From Lysobacter_F sp035645555 (GTDB lineage Bacteria; Pseudomonadota; Gammaproteobacteria; Xanthomonadales; Xanthomonadaceae), in contig DASQMI010000058.1 in assembly GCA_035645555.1 (NCBI GenBank), positions 1-29,877 of the forward strand: a stretch of 29,877 nt of DNA. The letters are read 5' to 3'. Both the position numbers and the translations under genes were made by a program. The notes beneath the pieces were generated by a model that made no database searches, was not told the origin of the DNA, and worked only from the letters and a program-made list of their open reading frames with translations. Below are positions 22,816-29,877 of the stretch, piece after piece. Within the stretch, counting starts at the first letter, position 1; each line of letters begins with the position of its first letter.

Positions 22816-23472
22816 GTGCATCCCGACTATTGGCTGGAACGCTGGCGGTACGGCCAGATCGGCTTCCATCAGGACCGGCCCACCCCGCTGCTGCTGAAGC
22901 ACTGGACGGCGCTCGGCGTCGCCGCGGGCGCGCGCGTGTTCGTGCCGCTGGCCGGCAAGACGCTCGACATGGCGTGGTTCGCAAGCCAGGGCCATCGCGT
23001 GTTGGGCGTAGAACTGTCGCAGGCCGCCGTGGAGGAGTTCTTCGCCGAGCACGGCCTCGCCCCGCAGGTCGAACGCTCCGGTTACGGTCTGCATTACCGC
23101 AGCGGTCCGGTCGAGCTGATCTGCGGCGACGCGTTCGCGCTCGATGAGGCTGCGCTTCGGGACTGCAGCGCCGTGTTCGACCGCGCGGCGCTGATCGCGC
23201 TCCCGCCCGAGATGCGCCGGCGCTACGTGCACGAGTTGTACGCGCGCCTGCCCACCGACTGCACCGGCCTGCTGATCACGCTGGAATACCCGCCGCACGA
23301 GAAGGCCGGCCCGCCGTTCACCGTGCCGGAGCCCGAGGTGCGCGAGCTGTACGGGCGCGACTGGGACGTGGACGTGCTGGAGCGCCGCGACATCCTCGCG
23401 CAGCAGCCGGGGTTCGCGGCCGAGGGCCTGACCGCGCTCGACACGGTCGTCTACCGCCTGCGCCGCCGCTAG
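22816..23472 (+). CDS. tpm: Thiopurine S-methyltransferase family protein
   Basis: The 218-residue product starts with GTG three bases after the parC stop and is probably cotranscribed with it. The pattern DYWLERWRYGQIGFHQ (4-19), RVFVPLAGKTLDMAWFASQGHRVLGVELS (40-68), ICGDAF (101-106), FDRAALIALPPEMRRRYV (120-137) and LLITLEYP (152-159) matches bacterial TPMT. These are class I SAM-dependent methyltransferases that act on thiopurines in vitro and methylate selenium or tellurium compounds in Pseudomonas. The natural substrate here is unknown. Its end overlaps the convergent PLP-enzyme gene by four bases. Confidence 0.95.
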   Translation: MHPDYWLERWRYGQIGFHQDRPTPLLLKHWTALGVAAGARVFVPLAGKTLDMAWFASQGHRVLGVELSQAAVEEFFAEHGLAPQVERSGYGLHYRSGPVELICGDAFALDEAALRDCSAVFDRAALIALPPEMRRRYVHELYARLPTDCTGLLITLEYPPHEKAGPPFTVPEPEVRELYGRDWDVDVLERRDILAQQPGFAAEGLTALDTVVYRLRRR

Positions 23473-24617
23473 CCGCGCGCCGCATCCTCCAGCACCTGCG
23501 CCAGCACTTCAGGGCGGACACGCAGCAGCGTCGGATTGACCTGCATCGGCAGTTCGCCGACGCCGGTCGTCCAACTCGGGAGCAGCACGCCCCGCTTCGC
23601 CGCCCGCTCGACCACGCGTTCCGCCGGCACACCCTCGACCGACAGGAAGAAGCGGCTGGTGCCGTTGGGCACCTTGCGGACGCGGATGCGCGGATGGCCC
23701 TGCAGCAGCGAAATCAGACGGTCGGCTGCTTGCCACGCCCGTGCGTAGTCGGCCTCGTAGCCGTCGGCATAGCGCAGCGCGATGGCCGCTACCGGCCACG
23801 CCTGCGGCAGCGACCCGCCGAACATGCGTCGCGTGTGGTACAGCCCCTCGATGAACGCCGCATCCCCTGCGAGGATCGCACCGGAAGCCGCATTGAAGTG
23901 TTTCCACAGCGACACGAACACGGTGTCGAACAACGCGGCATGCTCACGCACGCTGCGGCCCGAGTGGTACGGGAGGTTGAACAGCCGCGCACCGTCGAGA
24001 TGCAGGCGGATGCCCTGCTCGCGCGCATAGCGGCAAACGCGTTCCACCTCGGCGAAGTCGACCATTTCGTGGTGGCGTCGTCGCACCGGCGATTCGATGG
24101 AGATGGCGCCGATGCGCATCGGCACGCGCCCGCTACGCGATGCCTCGACCCAATGCCGCACCTCGTCGAGCGTGATCGTGCTGCGCCCGCCGGCAAGCGG
24201 AACCAGGTTGAGCCCGCTCAGGATTTCCGCGCCATCGCCGCTGTCGGCATAGACGTGGCTTTCGGCTTGCACCAACACACGCCGGTCGGGCCCGGCGAGC
24301 TTGCGAAGCGCGAGGTGATTGGCGAGCGTGCCGGTCGGCACGAACATCGCGGCCTGCTTGCCGAGCAACGCCGCCATCTTTGCTTCCAGCTCGGCAATGA
24401 GCCCGCCGTTCGAGTAGCTGTCGGTGGTCAGCTCGCGCTCGGCGGCCATGCGCTGCAGCAACACGGCGTACTCGCGCGGCGTGAGCCCAAGCCCGTCGTG
24501 GATGAAGTTGACCTCACGGAACAGGCCGGACGTCGCGCCGCTGGCCGATCCAACCGACGCCAGCACCGGCGCCACCGCCGTCGCACCACCTGCGGCCAGG
24601 AATCGACGGCGATCCAT
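23469..24617 (-). CDS. Threonine-aldolase-fold PLP enzyme with a twin-arginine signal
   Basis: The 382-residue product starts MDRRRFLAAGGATAVAPVLA. The R-R-x-F-L motif, a hydrophobic stretch and small residues are typical of a Tat signal, with likely cleavage near 23-30. The rest has the fold-type I pattern of beta-eliminating lyases/L-threonine aldolases: PTGTLANHLAL (94-104), ESHVYADSGDGAE (119-131), IESP (174-177), LHLDGARLFN (205-214) with PLP-binding D208, and SLWKHFNAASGAIL (236-249) with the probable Schiff-base K239. The last differs from the usual SKGLGAP/CLSKG context, so substrate may differ from threonine. Tat export would deliver a folded holoenzyme to the periplasm. GAGGA precedes the ATG. 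Confidence 0.85.
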   Translation of the reverse strand: MDRRRFLAAGGATAVAPVLASVGSASGATSGLFREVNFIHDGLGLTPREYAVLLQRMAAERELTTDSYSNGGLIAELEAKMAALLGKQAAMFVPTGTLANHLALRKLAGPDRRVLVQAESHVYADSGDGAEILSGLNLVPLAGGRSTITLDEVRHWVEASRSGRVPMRIGAISIESPVRRRHHEMVDFAEVERVCRYAREQGIRLHLDGARLFNLPYHSGRSVREHAALFDTVFVSLWKHFNAASGAILAGDAAFIEGLYHTRRMFGGSLPQAWPVAAIALRYADGYEADYARAWQAADRLISLLQGHPRIRVRKVPNGTSRFFLSVEGVPAERVVERAAKRGVLLPSWTTGVGELPMQVNPTLLRVRPEVLAQVLEDAARG

Positions 24618-24751
24618 GCGTGCATCCTCGGTCGGGAAGTGCTCCTACGGTAACCGGTTCAGCCTCCCGCGAGCACGTGCGCGAATTGCGTCCCGACCGT
24701 GCTGGGCACGCGCGGGCAGCCCGGCACGCCGCTGTGCGCCGGCCGGTCGGC

Positions 24752-24757
24752 TAAGCT
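24752..24757 (+). promoter_or_regulatory. Possible -10 box of the acylase gene
   Basis: TAAGCT in the context CGGCTAAGCTCGG lies 23 bases before the ATG, followed by the purine-rich GGGGGTG (24771-24777) as a possible ribosome-binding site. The 163-base gap to the divergent PLP-enzyme gene holds no other clear element. Confidence 0.35.
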
Positions 24758-24780
24758 CGGCGCAACTACCGGGGGTGCCC

Positions 24781-27129
24781 ATGAGGAAGTGGATCCTGCG
24801 CGCGCTGGTCGCGCTGCTTGCATTGGTCGCCCTGACGGCCGTCGCAGCCACCATTGCACTGCGCGCGAGCCTGCCGGCACTCGACGGCGAAGCGCCGCTG
24901 GCCAGGCTCTCGGCGCCGGCGGTCGTGCACCGGGATGCTTTGGGCGTGGTCACCGTGGAGGCGAACGATCAGCGCGATGCCATGCGCGCGCTGGGTTACG
25001 TGCACGCGCAGGAGCGCTTCTTCGAGATGGACCTGATGCGACGCGCGGCGGCCGGCGAGCTGGCGGCGTTGTTCGGCGTGCGCGCGCTCGACTACGACAA
25101 GCGCCAGCGCATGCACCGGATGCGCGCACGCGCCGTCCGCGACCTCGCGGCGCTGCCCGCGGGCCAGCGCAGCCTGCTGCAGGCGTATGCGGACGGCGTC
25201 AACGCCGGACTGGCCGACCTTCGCGCGAGACCCTGGCCGTATCTGCTGCTGCGGCAGCCGCCGGTGCGATGGCAGACGGCCGATACCGCGCTGGTCGGGC
25301 ATGCGATGTATTTCGACCTGCAGGACGCGAGCAACGCGCGCGAGCTGGCGCTCGACCGTCTGGCGCGCCACCTGCCGCCGGCGCTGTTCTCGCTGCTGGC
25401 GCACGACGGCACGAGCTGGGACGCACCGCTGACGGGCACCGCGCGCGGCGACGCGGTGCTGCCCGCTGCGGAAGCCGTGGACCTGCGCCGCCTGCCGTTC
25501 GCGCCAGGAGCGGAGGATGCACCACTGCGCGAGACGCGCGCGCCCGGCAGCAACAACTTCGCCGTGGCCGGCGCACTGACCGCCGACGGCCGCGCGATCG
25601 TCGCCGACGACATGCATCTGGGGCTGCGCGCGCCCAACATCTGGTTCCGCGCGCGGCTGCGTTATCCGGACGCGCGCGCACCGGGCGGGCGGGTGGACGT
25701 CGCCGGCTTCACCCTGCCGGGCATTCCGGGCGTGATCGTCGGCAGCAACGGGCACGTGGCGTGGGGCTTCACCAACAGCTACGTCGACACCGCCGACTGG
25801 GCCCGGCAGCGGCCGTGCGGACGCCGCGCCGTTGCCGACTGCGTGCCGGTGCGGACGTACCGCGAGCGCATCGACGTCGCCGACGGCGAATCCGTCACGC
25901 TGGACGTGCGCGAGACGGCGTGGGGCCCGGTGCTGCACGAGGAGAACGATGGCCACGTCCTGGCGCTGCGCTGGACCGCGCATCTGCCCGGCGCGCTCAA
26001 CTTCGCGCTGCTCGACATGGCGCGTGCGGCCGATCTCGACGGTGCGCTGGCGGTTGCCTCCGCCGCGCGCATTCCAACCCAGAACCTGCTGGTCGGTGAC
26101 CGCCACGGCCGCATCGCCTGGCGCTGGATCGGAGGCGTGCCGCAGCGCCCGCCGCAATGCATGCAGCTGTACCGCTGGAGTGCCGCACGCTGCGCGCCGT
26201 GGGGCTTCGCGCCGGACGACACGTTGCCGGTGGTGAACGGCGAGCGGCTGTGGACGGCGAACGGCCGCGTCGTCGATGGGGCCGCTCTCGCGCTCGCCGG
26301 CGACGGCGGCTACGCGCTCGGCGCGCGTGCCTGGCGCATCCGCGAACGGCTGCAGGCGCAGGCACGCTTCACCGAGCGCGACCTGCTCGCGATACAGCTC
26401 GACGACCGCGCGCTGCTGCTCGAACGCTGGTGGCGGCTGTTGCAGGACGAGGCCGCGCGCACGCGCACGCCGGGGCTGCGCGAACTCGCCGCCGCGGCGA
26501 AGGACTGGCCGGGCCATGCGCGCGTGGATTCGGCGAGCTACCGCATCGTGCGCGCCTGGCGCCTGGCCGTGCACGAGCGGCTGCTCGACGGCCTGATCGC
26601 ACCGGCTCGGGCACGCCTGGACGAGGAACTGGCGCGTCCCGACCTGCCGCAGTTCGAAGGCGTTGCCTGGCCGTTGCTGGCGCAGCGTCCGGCGCACCTG
26701 CTGCCGCGGCCGTACGCCTCGTGGGGCGCGTTGCTGGAGGATGCCGCACGCCAGGTGCGCGACGAGCTCGCGACCCAAGGTCCGCTGGCGGAGCGCACCT
26801 GGGGCGAGCGCAACACTGCGGCGATCTGCCATCCGCTGGCGAATGCGCTGCCGCTGTTCGGACCGCGCGCGTTATGCATGCCGCGCGAACCGCTGCCGGG
26901 CGACGGGACGGTGCCGCGCGTGCAGGGCCCCACGTTCGGCGCGTCCGAGCGCATGGTGGTCGCGCCCGGTCACGAGGCCGACGGCATCGTGCACATGCCC
27001 GGTGGCCAGAGTGGCCATCCGCTGTCGCCGTTCTGGGGGGCGGGACACGACGACTGGGTGCACGGGCGGCCGACGCCGTTCCTGCCGGGGAAGGCGCGCC
27101 ACACCCTGCGGCTGGTGCCGGCGCGCTAG
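24781..27129 (+). CDS. Penicillin/AHL acylase family Ntn hydrolase
   Basis: The 782-residue precursor has an N-terminal membrane anchor or signal (RALVALLALVALTAVAATIA, 7-26). It then has the penicillin G acylase layout: an alpha chain with LGYVHAQERFFEMDLMRR (71-88), a spacer, and the autoproteolytic site APGSNNFAVAG (254-264). The beta chain begins with the nucleophile S257. IPGVIVGSNGHVAWGFTN and the late segment ERTWGERNTAAICHPLA are further family signatures, and GGQSGHPLSPFWGAGHDDW lies near the C-terminus. Members hydrolyse beta-lactams, acyl-homoserine lactones or other amides in the periplasm. Substrate cannot be told from sequence; the family includes quorum-quenching enzymes. Confidence 0.92.
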   Translation: MRKWILRALVALLALVALTAVAATIALRASLPALDGEAPLARLSAPAVVHRDALGVVTVEANDQRDAMRALGYVHAQERFFEMDLMRRAAAGELAALFGVRALDYDKRQRMHRMRARAVRDLAALPAGQRSLLQAYADGVNAGLADLRARPWPYLLLRQPPVRWQTADTALVGHAMYFDLQDASNARELALDRLARHLPPALFSLLAHDGTSWDAPLTGTARGDAVLPAAEAVDLRRLPFAPGAEDAPLRETRAPGSNNFAVAGALTADGRAIVADDMHLGLRAPNIWFRARLRYPDARAPGGRVDVAGFTLPGIPGVIVGSNGHVAWGFTNSYVDTADWARQRPCGRRAVADCVPVRTYRERIDVADGESVTLDVRETAWGPVLHEENDGHVLALRWTAHLPGALNFALLDMARAADLDGALAVASAARIPTQNLLVGDRHGRIAWRWIGGVPQRPPQCMQLYRWSAARCAPWGFAPDDTLPVVNGERLWTANGRVVDGAALALAGDGGYALGARAWRIRERLQAQARFTERDLLAIQLDDRALLLERWWRLLQDEAARTRTPGLRELAAAAKDWPGHARVDSASYRIVRAWRLAVHERLLDGLIAPARARLDEELARPDLPQFEGVAWPLLAQRPAHLLPRPYASWGALLEDAARQVRDELATQGPLAERTWGERNTAAICHPLANALPLFGPRALCMPREPLPGDGTVPRVQGPTFGASERMVVAPGHEADGIVHMPGGQSGHPLSPFWGAGHDDWVHGRPTPFLPGKARHTLRLVPAR

Positions 27130-27132
27130 GCG

Positions 27133-27333
27133 CGCGCTTCGATAGCGGCTGACGCCGCTCCTCGGGTCATGTGTGCCGCGCTTCGATCGCGGCTGAAGCC
27201 GCTCCTACAGGTTATGTGCCGCGCATCGATCGCGGCTGAAGCCCGCTCCTACAGGTTATGTGCCGCGCTTCGATCGCGGCTGAAGCCGCTCCTACAGGTG
27301 ATGTGCGTGGTGTAGGAGCGGCTTCAGCCGCGA
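27133..27333. repeat. REP-like repeat array: four direct copies and one inverted copy
   Basis: Units of 43-44 bases start at 27133, 27177, 27220 and 27264 and read CGCGCTTCGATCGCGGCTGA.. to ..CCTACAGGTTATGTGC. Each contains the imperfect palindrome GCGGCTGAAGCCGC. Copies 2-4 are nearly identical (copy 3 has one extra C and one T-to-A change); copy 1 is diverged. An inverted core follows at 27311-27333, perfectly complementary over 23 bases to 27274-27296, with a 14-nt loop. TGTAGGAGCGGCTTCAGCC is a REP-type sequence widespread in Xanthomonadaceae and pseudomonads. The array fills the gap between two convergent genes. Confidence 0.9.
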
Positions 27334-27353
27334 CCCTGCTTTCGAACCAGCGC

Positions 27354-28487
27354 TCAGCGCGGAAGCAGCAGGCGCTCGATCAGCGCGAGGTACAACCCCG
27401 GCAGCGCTTCCAGATCGGCCACGCGCACGTGCTCGTCGATCTTGTGGATGCTGGCGTTGACCGGCCCGAGCTCGACGCAATGCGCGCCCAGCGGCGCGAT
27501 GAAGCGCGCGTCCGAGGTACCACCGCCGGTGCTCTCCTCCGGCGCGGCGCCAGCGTACGCGGCGAGCACCTCGCGCGCGGCCTCGCGCAGCGGGCCTTCC
27601 GGGGTGTAGAACGGCTCGCCGCCACGGTGCCAGTGGATGGCATAGTCGAGCCCGTGCGCGCGCAGCACCGCCTCGCACGCTTCCTCCAACCGTGCGGCGC
27701 TCCAGTTCGGATTGAACCGCAGGTTGAACAGCACCTGCAGCTCGCCGGGGATCACGTTGTTGGCGCCGGTGCCGGCGTGAATGTTGCTGATCTGCAGGCT
27801 GGTCGGCGGAAAGGTTTCGTAGCCGTCGTCCCAGCGCCGTGCCGCGAGTTCGGCCAGCGCCGGCAGCGCCTGGTGGATCGGGTTGCGCGCCTTCTCTGGA
27901 TACGCGACGTGGCCCTGGATGCCGCGCACAGTGAGCGTCGCCGACAAGGTGCCGCGGCGGCCGATCCGCAGCAGGTCGCCGAGCGCCGCCTTCGACGACG
28001 GTTCGCCGGTGACGCACCAGTCGATCCGCTCGCCGCGCGCGCGGAACAGCTCGGCCACGCGGCGCACGCCGTCGACGGCATCGCCCTCCTCGTCCGAGGT
28101 CAGCAGCAGCGCGACCCGGCCGGGATGGTTCGGATGCGCCGCGGCGAAACGCTCCAGCGCGACCACGAACGCGGCCACGCTGCCTTTCATGTCGGCGGCG
28201 CCGCGGCCGTACAGCACGCCGTCGCGGATCTCCGGCACGAACGGATCGCTCGACCAGTGCTCACGCGGCCCGGGCGGCACCACGTCGGTGTGGCCGAGCA
28301 GCACCAGCGTCGGCCCGTCCTCGCCGTGCACCGCCCACAGGTTGTCGACCGCACCGTAGCGCAGCGACTCGCAACGGAAGCCGTGTGCCTGCAGCCGCTG
28401 CGCGATCAGCTCCTGGCAGCCGGCATCGTCTGGCGTGACCGACGGTCGCGCGATCAGCGCGCAGGTGAGATCGAGCACGTCGCTCAT
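27354..28487 (-). CDS. dapE: Succinyl-diaminopimelate desuccinylase
   Basis: DapE hydrolyses N-succinyl-LL-diaminopimelate to LL-diaminopimelate and succinate in the lysine/peptidoglycan pathway. The 377-residue dinuclear zinc peptidase (M20 family) shows H66 and D68 in LLGHTDVVPPG, the bridging D99 in YGRGAADMKGS, the catalytic E133-E134 in LTSDEEGDA, E162 in VTGEPSS and a C-terminal histidine in NASIHKIDEHV. The dimerisation lid spans about 180-290. The ATG at 28487 overlaps the TGA of the ArsC-family gene as ATGA. Together with dapD two genes upstream it forms a dap cluster. Confidence 0.97.
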   Translation of the reverse strand: MSDVLDLTCALIARPSVTPDDAGCQELIAQRLQAHGFRCESLRYGAVDNLWAVHGEDGPTLVLLGHTDVVPPGPREHWSSDPFVPEIRDGVLYGRGAADMKGSVAAFVVALERFAAAHPNHPGRVALLLTSDEEGDAVDGVRRVAELFRARGERIDWCVTGEPSSKAALGDLLRIGRRGTLSATLTVRGIQGHVAYPEKARNPIHQALPALAELAARRWDDGYETFPPTSLQISNIHAGTGANNVIPGELQVLFNLRFNPNWSAARLEEACEAVLRAHGLDYAIHWHRGGEPFYTPEGPLREAAREVLAAYAGAAPEESTGGGTSDARFIAPLGAHCVELGPVNASIHKIDEHVRVADLEALPGLYLALIERLLLPR

Positions 28488-28843
28488 GCGCCCACCGCGA
28501 AGCGCTTCTTGAATCCGTTGTCGGAGAAGCCCTGGGTCACCGCGCCGTCGTCGCTTACCACGACCGGACGCCGGATCAGCTGCGGGTACTCCTTGAGCAG
28601 CAGCTTCCACTCGGCGTCCGACGCCGGCGTCTTGCGCGCCGGCGGCAGGTTGCGCCACGTGGTCGAGGACTTGTTGACCATCGCGTCCCAGCCGCCGAGC
28701 TTGCCCCTCCACGCCACCAGCATCTCCGGCGCCACGCGCTGGTCGCGGTAGTCGACGAACGCGTGCTCGATGCCGAAGCGCGTGAGCCAGTTGCGCGCCT
28801 TCTTGCAGGTGTCGCAGTTGTTCAGGCCGTACAGCGTCACCAT
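28484..28843 (-). CDS. ArsC/Spx family thioredoxin-fold protein (YffB type)
   Basis: The 119-residue product begins VTLYGLNNCDTCKKARNWL, a thioredoxin-like strand and helix with a C-D-T-C motif (C10 and C13 counting from Met). It continues with FVDYRDQ, WDAMVNKSSTTWRNL, LIRRPVVV and GFSDNGFKKRF. This is the pattern of the YffB/Spx-MgsR branch of the ArsC family, not of true arsenate reductases with an arsenate-binding loop. In E. coli yffB also sits directly upstream of dapE. Its function is unclear; glutathione-dependent thiol reduction has been suggested for the branch. It lies between dapD and dapE with 7-base and overlapping junctions. Confidence 0.93.
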   Translation of the reverse strand: MVTLYGLNNCDTCKKARNWLTRFGIEHAFVDYRDQRVAPEMLVAWRGKLGGWDAMVNKSSTTWRNLPPARKTPASDAEWKLLLKEYPQLIRRPVVVSDDGAVTQGFSDNGFKKRFAVGA

Positions 28844-28850
28844 CGCCTAA

Positions 28851-29744
28851 TCACTCCGCCAGCCCGCGCAGCAGGTCGTTGATCGAGGTCTTGGCGCGTG
28901 TCTTGGCATCGACCTGCTTGACGATCACCGCACAGTACAGCGAGTGCGAACCGTCCTTCGCCGGCAGCTGGCCGGACACGACCACACTGTATGGCGGCAC
29001 ATAACCGTAGCTGATCTCGCCGGTCATGCGGTTGTAGATGCGCGTGCTCTGGCCGATGAACACGCCCATGCCGATCACGCTGTGGTGCCCGACGACGACG
29101 CCCTCGACGATCTCCGAGCGCGCGCCGATGAAGCAGTGGTCCTCGATGATGGTGGGCGACGCCTGCAGCGGCTCCAGCACGCCGCCGATGCCGGCGCCGC
29201 CGGACAGATGGCAGTGCTTGCCGATCTGCGCGCACGAACCGACGGTCGCCCAGGTATCGACCATCGTGCCCTCCCCGACGTGGGCACCGATGTTGACGAA
29301 GCTCGGCATCAGCACCACGTCCTTGCCGATGTACGCGCCGCGGCGCGCGATCGCGCCCGGCACCACGCGCGCGCCGAGCTTGCGGAACTCGATCTCGCCG
29401 TAACCGGCGAAACGCGCCGGCACCTTGTCCCAGAACGGCGCCGGTTGCGCGTCGACCACCTGCATGTCGTTGACACGGAAGTACAGCAGCACCGCTTTCT
29501 TCAACCACTCGTTGACCGTCCAACCGCCCTTGCCGTCGGGCTCGGCGACGCGGAACTCGCCGCTTTCCAACCCGGCGATCACGCGCTCCACCGTCGGCCG
29601 CGTCGACCCGTCGATCTCGTCGAGGGTCAGCATGGTGCGGCGCTCGAACGCGCTCTCGATCATGAACTTCAGCTCGTCGCGGCCCGGCCCTGCCGGCACC
29701 GCCTTCTTGCGCACGCGCTTGGCGGGCGTCTTGCGAATGCTCAT
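28851..29744 (-). CDS. dapD: 2,3,4,5-tetrahydropyridine-2,6-dicarboxylate N-succinyltransferase
   Basis: DapD transfers succinyl from succinyl-CoA to tetrahydrodipicolinate in lysine/diaminopimelate synthesis. The 297-residue product aligns with E. coli DapD (274) from KFMIESAFERRTMLT onward; a basic N-terminal extension of about 20 residues (RKTPAKRVRKKAVPAG) is extra. The left-handed beta-helix hexapeptide region runs about 125-245, with MPSFVNIGAHVGEGTMVDTW, IGGVLEPLQASPTIIEDHCF and IGQSTRIYNRMTGEI. I chose the ATG at 29744, preceded by GGAG eight bases upstream; the open frame beyond it overlaps glnD in another frame. Confidence 0.97.
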   Translation of the reverse strand: MSIRKTPAKRVRKKAVPAGPGRDELKFMIESAFERRTMLTLDEIDGSTRPTVERVIAGLESGEFRVAEPDGKGGWTVNEWLKKAVLLYFRVNDMQVVDAQPAPFWDKVPARFAGYGEIEFRKLGARVVPGAIARRGAYIGKDVVLMPSFVNIGAHVGEGTMVDTWATVGSCAQIGKHCHLSGGAGIGGVLEPLQASPTIIEDHCFIGARSEIVEGVVVGHHSVIGMGVFIGQSTRIYNRMTGEISYGYVPPYSVVVSGQLPAKDGSHSLYCAVIVKQVDAKTRAKTSINDLLRGLAE

Positions 29745-29748
29745 CACG

Positions 29749-29877
29749 TCACTCCTGGGGATCGAGGCAGGCGAGCAGCGCCTCGCGCAGCGCCTGCCGT
29801 TGCTCGGCATCCAACGGCCGGTTGCGGCCGTCGGTGATCTGGAACACGTCCTCGGCGCGCTCACCGAAGGTGGCGAT
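29749..29877 (-). CDS. glnD: GlnD, bifunctional uridylyltransferase/uridylyl-removing enzyme (C-terminal fragment, cut by window edge)
   Basis: The last 42 codons are present, reading IATFGERAEDVFQITDGRNR and then PLDAEQRQALREALLACLDP before TGA at 29751-29749. ATFGERAEDVF(Q/Y)ITD is the closing strand of the second ACT domain of GlnD, which binds glutamine and controls uridylylation of the PII protein. The remainder lies outside the window. The stop is four bases before dapD, so glnD and dapD are probably cotranscribed, as in related genomes. Confidence 0.92.
   Translation of the reverse strand: MATFGERAEDVFQITDGRNRPLDAEQRQALREALLACLDPQE

Noticed and set aside
27133..27333. CRISPR array
   Set aside because: The units follow each other without unique spacers of constant size, are themselves palindromic, and one copy is inverted. 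This is a REP-type cluster.
28484..28843. Arsenate reductase for arsenic resistance
   Set aside because: The C-x2-C start and the FSDNGFKKRF end fit the YffB/Spx-like branch, there are no ars genes nearby, and the gene sits in a dap cluster as yffB does in E. coli.

Overview
The window is about 30 kb of GC-rich (near 70%) chromosomal DNA. It looks like a Xanthomonadaceae gammaproteobacterium of the Lysobacter/Luteimonas/Xanthomonas type. The reasons are the E. coli-like alleles of nth, parC, rnr, rlmB, dapD, dapE and glnD, a phosphate locus with an OprO/P-type porin and two pstS genes, and REP elements of the 'TGTAGGAGCGGC..' type familiar from this group. The species cannot be fixed from the sequence alone.

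Layout, left to right. Positions 1-759: the tail of an upstream gene (probably rsxB/rnfB) coupled to endonuclease III (nth). Positions 760-8037: a phosphate-starvation locus with a phosphate-selective porin, a terminator, a four-repeat Pho box, pstS (soluble type), a second pstS (probable lipoprotein) with its own Pho box, then the overlapping genes pstC-pstA-pstB, a large intercistronic hairpin and phoU. Positions 8128-11440: a compact accessory operon with an ECF sigma factor, a secreted peptide carrying eight EGKCG motifs (HvfA/bufferin type), an MNIO (DUF692) maturase, a DUF2063 partner and a DoxX-type membrane protein. This is a copper-binding RiPP system and is the most interesting part of the window. 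Positions 11468-15621: RNase T (rnt) facing a leftward group of a small CBU_0592-type membrane protein, rlmB and rnr. Positions 15822-19748: a very large hybrid histidine kinase with seven PAS-like segments. Positions 19768-20372: a small ABM-like protein and tRNA-Leu(CAG), both leftward. Positions 20569-23472: parC and a TPMT-family methyltransferase. Positions 23469-24617: a leftward threonine-aldolase-fold PLP enzyme with a twin-arginine signal. Positions 24781-27129: a penicillin/AHL-acylase family Ntn hydrolase. Positions 27133-27333: an array of REP-like repeats. Positions 27354-29877: leftward glnD (C-terminal end only), dapD, an ArsC/Spx-family gene and dapE.

How the parts work together. 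The porin, PstS proteins, PstCAB and PhoU form one phosphate import and signalling module; tandem Pho boxes imply PhoB control. The sigma factor has an ECF-like promoter of its own (GTAAC-N16-CGAA) and probably drives itself plus the HvfABCX cassette. In that cassette HvfA is exported by a Sec-type signal peptide and its cysteines are expected to be converted by HvfB/HvfC into copper-binding heterocycles or thioamides. The dapD/dapE pair serves lysine and peptidoglycan precursor synthesis, next to glnD, which senses nitrogen.

Most of the window is conserved core genome. The accessory or less-described items are the sigma-HvfABCX cassette without a visible anti-sigma gene, the Tat-exported PLP enzyme, the orphan multi-PAS kinase and the REP array.
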